This document shows, in pieces, positions 24,725-31,774 of a stretch of DNA of 48,700 nt. Position numbers and translations under genes: made by a program. Below the pieces are notes generated by a model. It made no database searches, was not told where the DNA came from, and saw only the letters and a program-made list of their open reading frames with translations. The stretch is taken from positions 1-48,700 of the forward strand of contig NZ_UZWE01000079.1 in the NCBI RefSeq assembly GCF_900631945.1. The letters are read 5' to 3'. Position 1 is the stretch's first letter, and every line of letters begins with the position of its first letter. The DNA comes from Paracoccus haematequi (GTDB taxonomy: Bacteria > Pseudomonadota > Alphaproteobacteria > Rhodobacterales > Rhodobacteraceae).

Positions 24725-26149
24725 TCATCTTCCGTTCGTCCCGAACACGTCTTGCGCCGTCCAGACATCCGTCAGAGCGGGCGCCGTCGCGCGCGACATC
24801 AGGACGAAGTCGCGCAGCACTTCCCAGTTCGCCCAGATCGCCAGAGCGGCGAAGGCGAGACCGACCAGGGCAAGGACCGCATCCCGGCGCAGGTCGGTGC
24901 CGTTGTGGCGGCTGAGGAAGAATTGTTGCAGGGGATAGATGGTGATCACGATCAATCCGCTGACCAGCAGGATGCCGAACAGCCCCAGCAGCCAGAAGCC
25001 CACCAGCATATAGACAAGGGTCAGCACGGCCTGGATCACCGTCAGGGTCGCGAAGTCGCGCGAATTCCCCTCGGCCAGCAGAAGCTGCGCGTTGCCCCTG
25101 ATCAGCGCGCCGGGAAAGGCCATGATCGACAGGATGACCATCATCGGCCCGGCGGCGGCATAGCGCGGGTCGTAAAGCAGCCCGATCAGCCAATCGCCGA
25201 TCACCGCCAGGCTGCCCGACATGACGATCAACGTGCCTGCCAGCAGCATTCGCGCCCGCCCGATCCGGCGACGGCTCAATTCGCTCTCGGAAGGGCGGAT
25301 TTCGCGATAAAGGGGGAACAGGATCCGGCTGGCCAGCATATCGCCCAGCATCCCCGGAAAGCTCGCCATGAAGAAGGCGATGTTATAGACCCCCAGATCG
25401 CCGAAACCGACCAGCTTGCCCATCAGCACCTTGTCGCTCTGGTTGACGATGAAGCCTGCCAGCGTGCTGAGGAAGATGTAGCGGCCGAACGACATCAGGG
25501 CCCGCGCGGCCGACGGATCCCACCGCAGCCGGTTCGGCACGCCCGGCATGAAGACATGTCCGGCCAGCATCCCCAGCAGGCCGCTGAACAGCGAGCCGAT
25601 CACCAGTGCCCAGACCGAGGGCCAGATCCAGGCAAGGGTCACCATGACCAGAATGCCGACGCATTGGGTGGCGAGGCTGATCACGGACTGCTGCCCCAGC
25701 CGGAGCTGGCGGTTGGCCACCACGGTCTTGGTGGTCTGGAAACCCGCGATAAGCGCCGTCAGCCCCACGGCCGGCATCAGCGACAGCAGTTGCGGCTCGT
25801 TGTAGAATTGGGCTGCGGGCCAGGCCAGCGCGCAGGCGCACAGCCACAGGATCACGCCCCGTCCGATCTGGATCGTCCAGGCGGTATTGAGGAAATCCGG
25901 ATCCTCGCCGCGCCGGTTCTGGATGATCGAGGGGCCGATGCCGATGTCGGAAAACATCGCCAGCCCGGTCATGAAGGTCTGGACCAGTGCCATCAGCCCG
26001 AATGCTTCGGGAAACAGCAGCCGTGTCAGGATCAGGTTCGAGCCGAGCCGGATCAGCTGCTGCGCGACCGTGGTTCCCAGGCTGATGGCGACGCCGCGCA
26101 TCGCACGGCTGCGCAGCCCCTCGCCCTGAAAATGTCTCGACAGTTTCAA
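24725..26149 (-). CDS. Wzx-like oligosaccharide flippase
   Basis: A 474-residue MOP-superfamily flippase with 12-14 predicted helices. The N-terminal block AMRGVAISLGTTVAQQLIRL, the loop TRLLFPEAFGLMALVQTFMT and the mid-protein DKVLMGKLVGFGDLGVYNIA are typical of the polysaccharide-synthesis flippase family (RfbX/WzxC type). It moves undecaprenyl-PP-linked repeat units across the inner membrane to the Wzy-like polymerase encoded at 10231-11703. The stop is 13 bases from the convergent amino-sugar operon. About 180 bases without a recognised gene (26150-26328) separate it from the GT2 upstream. Confidence 0.92.
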   Translation of the reverse strand: MKLSRHFQGEGLRSRAMRGVAISLGTTVAQQLIRLGSNLILTRLLFPEAFGLMALVQTFMTGLAMFSDIGIGPSIIQNRRGEDPDFLNTAWTIQIGRGVILWLCACALAWPAAQFYNEPQLLSLMPAVGLTALIAGFQTTKTVVANRQLRLGQQSVISLATQCVGILVMVTLAWIWPSVWALVIGSLFSGLLGMLAGHVFMPGVPNRLRWDPSAARALMSFGRYIFLSTLAGFIVNQSDKVLMGKLVGFGDLGVYNIAFFMASFPGMLGDMLASRILFPLYREIRPSESELSRRRIGRARMLLAGTLIVMSGSLAVIGDWLIGLLYDPRYAAAGPMMVILSIMAFPGALIRGNAQLLLAEGNSRDFATLTVIQAVLTLVYMLVGFWLLGLFGILLVSGLIVITIYPLQQFFLSRHNGTDLRRDAVLALVGLAFAALAIWANWEVLRDFVLMSRATAPALTDVWTAQDVFGTNGR

Positions 26150-26328
26150 TATCTAAACCCTAGCCGCGTTTTGCGTCCGACATACCACCAGGCCGGCGGG
26201 TTCACAGCCTTCTTGAGCCTGGCAAGCAGGATTTTTGGCGCTGCCGGCTCAAATGAGCGATTCCCTCGTTCCGTCCACGGGGCAGGCGATCGCCCAGAGG
26301 CCGATACCCCGCGCCCGCCGGGTTCTCG

Positions 26329-27291
26329 TCATGCAAACAGCAGCGGGCGTATGACCAGCCGGATGAAGTCGCGGAAAAAACCCTTCGGCGCACAAAGCCT
26401 GTGGCCGCGCAACGCCGCCAGCGGCGCATTCAGTCCTGCCCCTGCCATCCAGGCCAGGCCTGCCGCGACGGCCCCGGAACGGCCGCGGGTCTTGAGATAG
26501 TAAAATCGCCAGGAATCGTACCAATAGGCGGGCTTGGCCTTGCGGACAGGACCGCTCCGAACATCGGTGGCCATGCCTTCGGCATGCCTGACGCGAGCGG
26601 CAGGAACATACAGAACCTCATGCCCCGATTTTCGCATGCGAAACATCAACTCGACCTCTTCGTAATAGAGGAAGAAATCCGGGTCGAAGCCATCCAGGGA
26701 CCGCAGCACCGGCAGGCGCATCATCACCGCCGCGCCCGAAACCCAGTCGACCGGACCGTCGGAATGATCGGCAGGCAGGGCGACCTTGCTGTCCTGGAAC
26801 AGCCGGGTCAGAGGGCCGAAATTCACCGCCTCGACGAATTCGCTGCGCGCCGAGGGAAAGCGGAAGGCGGCCGAGACCGGCACGCCCGAAGGCAGGGCGA
26901 TCCCCGCCCCCGCCGCTGCCGCCTGCGGTTCCGCATCCAGGCGGTCGGCCAGGATGGCGATCGCGTCGTTTTCTAGTTGCGCGTCGGGGTTCAGCAGGAA
27001 GACGTAATCGGGCGGTGCCGGGCTGTCCCACAGCGCGCGCAGAACAACGTTGTTGCCGCGCCCGAAACCGTGATTTTCCTTTTCCAGCCACAGGGTGACG
27101 CGCGCGCCCCATCCGCGCGCGGCATGGGCCTCGGCCAGCACTGCGCCGTCCCCGCCGGGCGAGGCGTTGTCCAGCAGATGAACCTGGACCGGATGGGCGC
27201 CGTGATCGCGCGCCAGGACGCTGTCCACGGCGGCGATGGCCAGATCGGCGGTTCCATAATTGACGACGATGACGGCGACGGAAGAAGGCAT
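26329..27291 (-). CDS. glycosyltransferase family 2 (WbbL-like)
   Basis: A 320-residue GT2 of the rhamnosyltransferase WbbL-like group: VAVIVVNYGTADLAIAAVDS, LLDNASPGGDG, ENHGFGRGNNVVLRALW, FLLNPDAQLEND (DxD equivalent), and DFFLYYEEVELMFRMRKSG (EE acceptor motif). The codons for Phe-Arg-Met-Arg-Lys in this last motif form the 14-bp palindrome described separately (26630-26643). An amphipathic C-terminal helix follows. It is preceded on the same strand by the small membrane-protein gene (42 bases between) and repA, and may be in one transcript with them. Linkage and donor are not known. Confidence 0.9.
   Translation of the reverse strand: MPSSVAVIVVNYGTADLAIAAVDSVLARDHGAHPVQVHLLDNASPGGDGAVLAEAHAARGWGARVTLWLEKENHGFGRGNNVVLRALWDSPAPPDYVFLLNPDAQLENDAIAILADRLDAEPQAAAAGAGIALPSGVPVSAAFRFPSARSEFVEAVNFGPLTRLFQDSKVALPADHSDGPVDWVSGAAVMMRLPVLRSLDGFDPDFFLYYEEVELMFRMRKSGHEVLYVPAARVRHAEGMATDVRSGPVRKAKPAYWYDSWRFYYLKTRGRSGAVAAGLAWMAGAGLNAPLAALRGHRLCAPKGFFRDFIRLVIRPLLFA
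26630..26643. repeat. candidate parS palindrome, copy 1 (in GT2 gene)
   Basis: An exact copy of the perfect 14-bp palindrome TTTCGCATGCGAAA, lying inside the WbbL-like glycosyltransferase gene where it encodes Phe-Arg-Met-Arg-Lys on the minus strand. It is 4.1 kb from the copy between parA and parB. Confidence 0.7.
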
Positions 27292-27333
27292 GATGACGGC
27301 TATCGGAACAAGGGCAAGGAACGGGCGGAGGAC

Positions 27334-27912
27334 TTAGCGCCCTGATAGCCGAAAAATCCGCACGGCTCCCAGGGAAATCAGCGCCGGTCCGGACCATTCC
27401 AGGGCGGTATTGGCGCGCAGGCTCAGGACCGGCAGGCCCATGGTCAGGCCCAGAAGCCGGTCGATATGGTGAAAGCCCACGGCGCGCATCAGCACGAAGG
27501 TGCAGACAAAGACAATTCCCAGGGCCGGCAGGGCGCTGCGCGGCCAACTGCCGCGAAGCATCCGCAAGAGGACCGCCAGGAAGACCGCCGCCAGCAGGGC
27601 CAGCACGATCAGGAAGCCCAGTTGCAGCAGGCGCCGCTGCCCGTACCAGCCCTGCGCCAAGGCCAGGCAGCGCCCGGCCGCCGTGACGGCCGATTGCAGG
27701 TCAAGCTGCTTGTTGACGGCCAGCGCCAGCAATAGCAGCAGGGTCAGGCCCCAGAAGGCCCGTTCCCGCGCCCGCGTGGCGGGGGGAAAGCTTGCGCGGC
27801 CGGCCCGGAAGGCCAGGGCGGCGGCGGCCAGGTAAACCAGCACCGTCGCCCAGCCTTGCCAGGTCGGATCGCCGATCGTCGGCTGCCACCGCGCGAAGAC
27901 GCAATCCAGCAT
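27334..27912 (-). CDS. small multi-pass membrane protein, unknown
   Basis: A 192-residue membrane protein with about five predicted helices (ATVLVYLAAAALAFRAG, FWGLTLLLLLALAVN, LGFLIVLALLAAVFLAVLLR, LPALGIVFVCTFVLMRAVGF, GPALISLGAVRIFRL). Tryptophan-rich loops and GFHHIDRLLGL are visible, but no family was recognised. Its ATG abuts the repA stop (TGAATG), so it is almost certainly translated from the repA transcript. Its position between repA and a glycosyltransferase suggests an EPS-associated role, but this is a guess. Confidence 0.75.
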   Translation of the reverse strand: MLDCVFARWQPTIGDPTWQGWATVLVYLAAAALAFRAGRASFPPATRARERAFWGLTLLLLLALAVNKQLDLQSAVTAAGRCLALAQGWYGQRRLLQLGFLIVLALLAAVFLAVLLRMLRGSWPRSALPALGIVFVCTFVLMRAVGFHHIDRLLGLTMGLPVLSLRANTALEWSGPALISLGAVRIFRLSGR

Positions 27913-28917
27913 TCAGGCGCCCTTCGTCCTGACCCAGCCCAGGAACGCCCGGTCGGCACTGCGCAGCCGGGCCCTGCCGGTCGCCGCCCACCAACCGCGC
28001 CATTCCGCCTGAAGCGCATGGACATCGGCGCCGGGCATCAGGGCGCGGACCTGGTCCAGGGTCTCGGGGCGCAGATGCGGGCCTTCGCCCGGCTCGATCA
28101 CCGAAGCGCGGGGGATGACGCGCAGGATGTCGCCCGGCTCTTCGGACAGGAGGTAATCGGGCAGGCGGTTCTCGCGGATCATCTCTCGCAGCATGGCGCG
28201 GAAAACGCGGGTCGGGCTGGTCGAGCCGGTCTTCTTGGCCAGGGTGACGACGGACACGGACCATTCCGCCTGGCGCCCGCAATGCTTGCGCGCCAGTTCG
28301 TAGATCCGCCGCTCGAGCGGTTTTCGCATGCGAAAATAATCGCGGCTCAGCGTCAGGACCGACCGGGACAGGACCGCATTGAACAGCCATTCCGACAGGG
28401 TGATGGTAACCGAGATCATCCGGCCCGCGCGGGTCTTGCGGACGATCTCCCAGGCCTCGATCAGGCCGAAGCCATGGGTGATGTCCTGACCGCCGGTAAC
28501 GATGTTGGTGGTGATGCGGGTGCCCGCCAGCCGTTCGAAGGCATCGCGCAGCCGCTTGTAGCCATCGCCCGAGGTTTCGCGTTGGGTGGCCTGCAACAGG
28601 TCATGGGCGGTCAGCGACAGCCGGCGCGACACGGCCCGGCCCTGGTTCAGCGCGGCCATCAGCTGGCTGATGCAGAAGATCAGGATATCGGCATCGAAGA
28701 TCGTCGCCCGGCCCTTGACGCTGGGGGTCACGGTCAGGGTGGCGCCGTTATGTTCATAGCTCACCACCCGACGGTCGGGCCGCGTGGACAGCGAAAAGAT
28801 CGGATGTTCCATCGAGGCAAGGTCGTGCTTGGGCACTGCGGCAAAGAAATCGCAGACGAAGAAATCCTGGACAAGGCCCGTCCCGGCCAGTGCCGACGCC
28901 TGGGATGATCCGGCCAT
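27913..28917 (-). CDS. repA: plasmid replication initiator RepA (RPA family)
   Basis: A 334-residue replication initiator of the RPA family (PF10134 type) found on alphaproteobacterial plasmids. Recognisable segments: EHPIFSLSTRPDRRVVSYEH at the N terminus, GRATIFDADILIFCISQL, SLTAHDLLQATQRETSGDGY (DNA-binding winged helix region), and YFRMRKPLERRIYELARKHC, the strongest family signature. It binds origin DNA, probably the iterons just upstream (29053-29113), and recruits DnaA and helicase. ATG 28917 is chosen because AGGAAGG lies about 10 bases upstream; ATG 28941 is an alternative. The gene carries a palindrome copy at 28322-28335 and reads directly into the membrane-protein gene. Confidence 0.93.
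   Translation of the reverse strand: MAGSSQASALAGTGLVQDFFVCDFFAAVPKHDLASMEHPIFSLSTRPDRRVVSYEHNGATLTVTPSVKGRATIFDADILIFCISQLMAALNQGRAVSRRLSLTAHDLLQATQRETSGDGYKRLRDAFERLAGTRITTNIVTGGQDITHGFGLIEAWEIVRKTRAGRMISVTITLSEWLFNAVLSRSVLTLSRDYFRMRKPLERRIYELARKHCGRQAEWSVSVVTLAKKTGSTSPTRVFRAMLREMIRENRLPDYLLSEEPGDILRVIPRASVIEPGEGPHLRPETLDQVRALMPGADVHALQAEWRGWWAATGRARLRSADRAFLGWVRTKGA
28322..28335. repeat. candidate parS palindrome, copy 2 (in repA)
   Basis: An exact TTTCGCATGCGAAA within repA; the palindrome extends to 16 bases here (28321-28336). It encodes Phe-Arg-Met-Arg-Lys in the conserved YFRMRKPLERR motif, in the same frame as the copy in the glycosyltransferase gene. Confidence 0.75.
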
Positions 28918-28998
28918 GCCTCCTTGCCCTTCCTGTCCCATTCCGCGGCCAAGGCCCCCAGCCCGACCGGCTTCGTCGTTTCATTGACGTCATCCTAG

Positions 28999-29007
28999 TT
29001 ATCCACA
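28999..29007 (+). promoter_or_regulatory. DnaA box
   Basis: TTATCCACA, identical to the consensus high-affinity DnaA box. It lies 46 bases before the first iteron, upstream of repA. Confidence 0.75.
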
Positions 29008-29052
29008 AGCGGCCCGTCCAGCGAGTGCCATCCCCAGGGCGGCGATTGTTTC

Positions 29053-29113
29053 GGGGGATCGGATTCGCCGCGACGTGGGATCAGAGTCGCCTTATCGTGG
29101 GATCGGATTCACC
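29053..29113 (+). repeat. three iterons, 17 bp at 22-bp spacing
   Basis: Units at 29053-29069 (GGGGGATCGGATTCGCC), 29075-29091 (GTGGGATCAGAGTCGCC) and 29097-29113 (GTGGGATCGGATTCACC), separated by unrelated 5-base spacers. A 22-bp period is two helical turns, so bound initiators would sit on one face of the DNA. No fourth unit is seen 22 bases before or after. Confidence 0.85.
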
Positions 29114-29359
29114 AAAGACCGAAAGAGCCTCGAAAACCGTCCATAAAATCAGCAGGATGCACAGGATCGGGACAAAGTTTCCCCAAGCTTAACTTAATAA
29201 TAACTGGATTCTAACACGTCAGGACTGGTGAAATTGCAACAGAGCCGCAGGAAGATGCGGGGTTTTTCCTGGAAAACAGCAAAGAGATTGCGAAAATCCG
29301 TGCATGTATCGACTTTACGGGTATGATACCGAAAAACCGGCACATGAGGCGGATCTGCG

Positions 29360-30736
29360 ATGAGCGGCCAGGACGTTCCCCCCTATTTCAACATCTCGCC
29401 CGATCGCGCCCTGTCGATGCTGGACGAGCCGACCGGCACCGAAGGCCTGGCCCGGATCGCCGCCAATTATCGCCGCGGTCGTCAGGATCTGGTCGGCCGC
29501 GGCCTGGAGGAAAACGGCGCCCGCAAGCTGCGGCTGTTCTCCACCTGGGAGATCACGCGCTATCTGATCCCGGTCGCGCCGCAGCATTTCCGGCGCGTGC
29601 TGCGCCAGAATCCCGACCTGCCGCAGGGCCGGTCCGAGACCGAGGGCGGCGCCAAATGGTTCACGCTGGACGAGGTGCAGCGGCTGCGCGCCCATTTCGG
29701 TGCCGAAGGGTCGAAGTCCAAGGAATACCTGCCCTATCGGCCCAAGGGCCTCCCCGCCAAGATCGTGGCGATAGCGAATTTCAAGGGCGGCGTCGGCAAG
29801 ACAAGCACCTGCGCGCATCTGGCGATGTCGGCGGCGCTTGACGGCTACAAGGTGCTGATGATCGACCTTGACAGCCAGGGATCGCTGTCCTCGATCTTCG
29901 GGGCGCAGGTCGAGGATGAATGGCAGACCGTCTTTCCGCTGCTGGCGCGCCATTACGCCGAAACGCTGCGCATCGACAATCAGCGCCGCATCGACCGGGG
30001 CGACCCGCCGGTGGCCCTGGACGACAGCCTGTCGGATGCGCTGAAGATCACGGCGGGCGACCTGATCCGGTCGACCCATTGGCCGAATATTGACCTGATC
30101 GGCGCGCAGTTGAACCTGTACTGGGCGGAATTCCAGATCCCCGTCTGGCGCATGGCCTCGCGCGGGTGGAAGCTGTGGGACGCGCTGACCGAGACGCTGG
30201 CCGCCGACGGGGTGCTGGACCGCTACGACCTGATCTTCCTGGATACGCCGCCGGCGCTTGGCTATCTGACCATCAACGGGCTGGCCGCGGCCGATATCGT
30301 CCTGGTGCCCTTCGGGGCGTCCTTCCTGGAATTCGAATCCACCGGACGCTTCTTCGACATGCTGCATTCGACCTTCGCCAGCATCGAGGACAGCGAGAAC
30401 GTCGCCGCCCGCGCCCTGGGCCGGGACGAACTGCATTTCGAATGGGATGCGGTGCGCGCGGTGATGACGCGATACGATGCGGGCCAGCAGGCGGAACTGG
30501 CCGGGCTGATCCAGTCCTATCTGGGATCCACCCTGTCGCCGCACCGGCAGGACTTCACCGCGCTGATCGGTCAGGCCGGCGAACAGGTCCATGGCATCTA
30601 CGAGGCCGATTACCGCGACTTCAACCGCGAGACCTATGCCCGCGGCCGTGAGACCTTCGACCGCACCTATGCGGCCTTCAAGTCGCTGCTGCTGGGCATC
30701 TGGCGGCGCGAGGAACTGGCGAACCGACATGGCTGA
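29360..30736 (+). CDS. parA: plasmid partition ATPase ParA
   Basis: A 458-residue type Ia ParA. The N-terminal 110 residues are a regulatory/DNA-binding part (LRLFSTWEITRYLIPVAPQH, WFTLDEVQRLRAHFG, MerR-like). The deviant Walker A KGGVGKTS has Lys142 and Lys147, Walker A' is MIDLDSQGSL, and Walker B is LIFLDTPPALGYL. ATP-dependent nucleoid binding drives plasmid segregation, and the N-terminal domain usually represses the par operon. It diverges from repA, and parB follows after a 33-base gap that contains an exact 14-bp palindrome. Confidence 0.95.
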   Translation: MSGQDVPPYFNISPDRALSMLDEPTGTEGLARIAANYRRGRQDLVGRGLEENGARKLRLFSTWEITRYLIPVAPQHFRRVLRQNPDLPQGRSETEGGAKWFTLDEVQRLRAHFGAEGSKSKEYLPYRPKGLPAKIVAIANFKGGVGKTSTCAHLAMSAALDGYKVLMIDLDSQGSLSSIFGAQVEDEWQTVFPLLARHYAETLRIDNQRRIDRGDPPVALDDSLSDALKITAGDLIRSTHWPNIDLIGAQLNLYWAEFQIPVWRMASRGWKLWDALTETLAADGVLDRYDLIFLDTPPALGYLTINGLAAADIVLVPFGASFLEFESTGRFFDMLHSTFASIEDSENVAARALGRDELHFEWDAVRAVMTRYDAGQQAELAGLIQSYLGSTLSPHRQDFTALIGQAGEQVHGIYEADYRDFNRETYARGRETFDRTYAAFKSLLLGIWRREELANRHG

Positions 30737-30737
30737 G

Positions 30738-30751
30738 TTTCGCATGCGAAA
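30738..30751. repeat. candidate parS palindrome, copy 3 (parA-parB gap)
   Basis: An exact TTTCGCATGCGAAA, extended to a 16-bp perfect palindrome (30737-30752), starting immediately after the parA stop codon and ending 17 bases before the parB ATG. It is a natural place for a ParB-binding site or a par operator. Confidence 0.8.
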
Positions 30752-30769
30752 CAATGAGGGGAAAGACTG

Positions 30770-31738
30770 ATGGCCAAACGCAAGCGGCTGAGCGCCTTTG
30801 GCATGGTGGCCGGGGACGAGACGGACGGCCATTCGGCCCCCGTTCCCCCCGTGGCGCGCATCGCGGCCGAAACCGCCACCCAGGCCGCCCTGGAGGAACT
30901 GGCATCCGAATTGCGCCAGGCCCGCGACAGCGGCCGGCTGGTGCTGGATCTGCCGTTGCCTTCGGTCAAGGCCACGCATCTTCAGCGCGACCGGATGCAT
31001 ATGGACCCCGAGGACATGGCTTCCCTGAAGGCCAGCATCCGCGACCGGGGCCAGCAGGTGCCGGTCGAGGTCGTGGCCCTGTCCGAAGGGCAATACGGGC
31101 TGGTTTCCGGCGCCCGGCGGCTGGCGGCCCTGACGGCGCTGCATGGCGAAACCGGGGACAGCCGCTTCGCCTCGGTCAAGGCCTTGCTGCGTCCCTTCGA
31201 GGCCGCGCCCGAAGCCTATCTGGCCATGGTCGAGGAAAACGAGATCCGCGCCGACCTGTCCTTTTATGAACGCGGCAGGCTGGCCCACGAGGCCGCGCGG
31301 CTGGGCGTGTTCGACAGTCCGGCCGCTGCGGTACGGATGCTGTTCCAGCATGCCCCCGCCCCGAAGCGGTCAAAGATCCTGTCCTTCGTGGCCCTGCACG
31401 AGGCCTTGGGCGACGCGTTGCGCTTTCCCGAGGCGATTCCCGAAAAGCTGGGACTGGCCCTGGTCAAGGCCATGCAGGGCGATCCCGATCTGGCCGGGCG
31501 GTTGCAGGATCGCCTGAAGGCCGCAGCGCCCGACAGCGCCGCCCTGGAACGGCATGTCCTGGAAGCCGCGCTGCGGCCCGATAGCGCGGGAAAAACCCAG
31601 CCTCAGCCGGAAAACGCCTTCCAGGATGTCGTCGCAGGAATCCGGTTAAAGACAAGCCCCGGCCGGGCTGTTCTGACCGGACGGGGCGTAACCGAAGCGT
31701 TCCTGCGCAACCTGCATGATTGGCTTCAGGCGCGATAG
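30770..31738 (+). CDS. parB: plasmid partition protein ParB
   Basis: A 322-residue ParB/Spo0J-family protein. The ParB N-terminal (CTPase) domain spans about residues 55-160 with SIRDRGQQVPVEVV, YGLVSGARRLAAL (the GxRR-type motif) and ENEIRADLSFYERGRLAHEA. A helix-turn-helix central domain (about 165-240, SPAAAVRMLFQHAPAPKRSK...FPEAIPEKLG) should bind parS. A C-terminal dimerisation region follows. A GAGGGG ribosome binding site precedes the ATG. It forms an operon with parA. The palindromes on both sides of the gene are the obvious candidate binding sites. Confidence 0.94.
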   Translation: MAKRKRLSAFGMVAGDETDGHSAPVPPVARIAAETATQAALEELASELRQARDSGRLVLDLPLPSVKATHLQRDRMHMDPEDMASLKASIRDRGQQVPVEVVALSEGQYGLVSGARRLAALTALHGETGDSRFASVKALLRPFEAAPEAYLAMVEENEIRADLSFYERGRLAHEAARLGVFDSPAAAVRMLFQHAPAPKRSKILSFVALHEALGDALRFPEAIPEKLGLALVKAMQGDPDLAGRLQDRLKAAAPDSAALERHVLEAALRPDSAGKTQPQPENAFQDVVAGIRLKTSPGRAVLTGRGVTEAFLRNLHDWLQAR

Positions 31739-31740
31739 GG

Positions 31741-31769
31741 TTTCGCACGCGAAACTTTCGCGTGCGAAA
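31741..31769. repeat. paired palindrome variants forming a 29-bp inverted repeat
   Basis: TTTCGCACGCGAAA (31741-31754) and TTTCGCGTGCGAAA (31756-31769) are exact reverse complements of each other around a central C, and each differs from the TTTCGCATGCGAAA core by one base. The pair begins 3 bases after the parB stop and ends 5 bases before the stop of the convergent beta-helix gene. It could be a double parS site and, as RNA, a strong bidirectional terminator hairpin; there is no T-run. Confidence 0.75.
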
Positions 31770-31774
31770 GCTTA

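Larger units (their letters stand above)
28942..29359. other. probable origin of replication (oriV)
   Basis: A 418-base gap between divergent repA and parA with the parts of an iteron-controlled origin in order: a perfect DnaA box TTATCCACA (28999-29007), three direct 17-bp iterons at 22-bp period (29053-29113), and an AT-rich stretch at about 29170-29225 (including CTTAACTTAATAATAACTGG) suitable as the unwinding element. Promoters for repA and parA must also lie here, so the iterons may double as a repA autoregulatory operator. Origin function is inferred from this layout. Confidence 0.75.

Noticed and set aside
24752..26500. 582-codon plus-strand frame
   Set aside because: It is a shadow of the flippase gene, with His/Gln-rich low-complexity translation.
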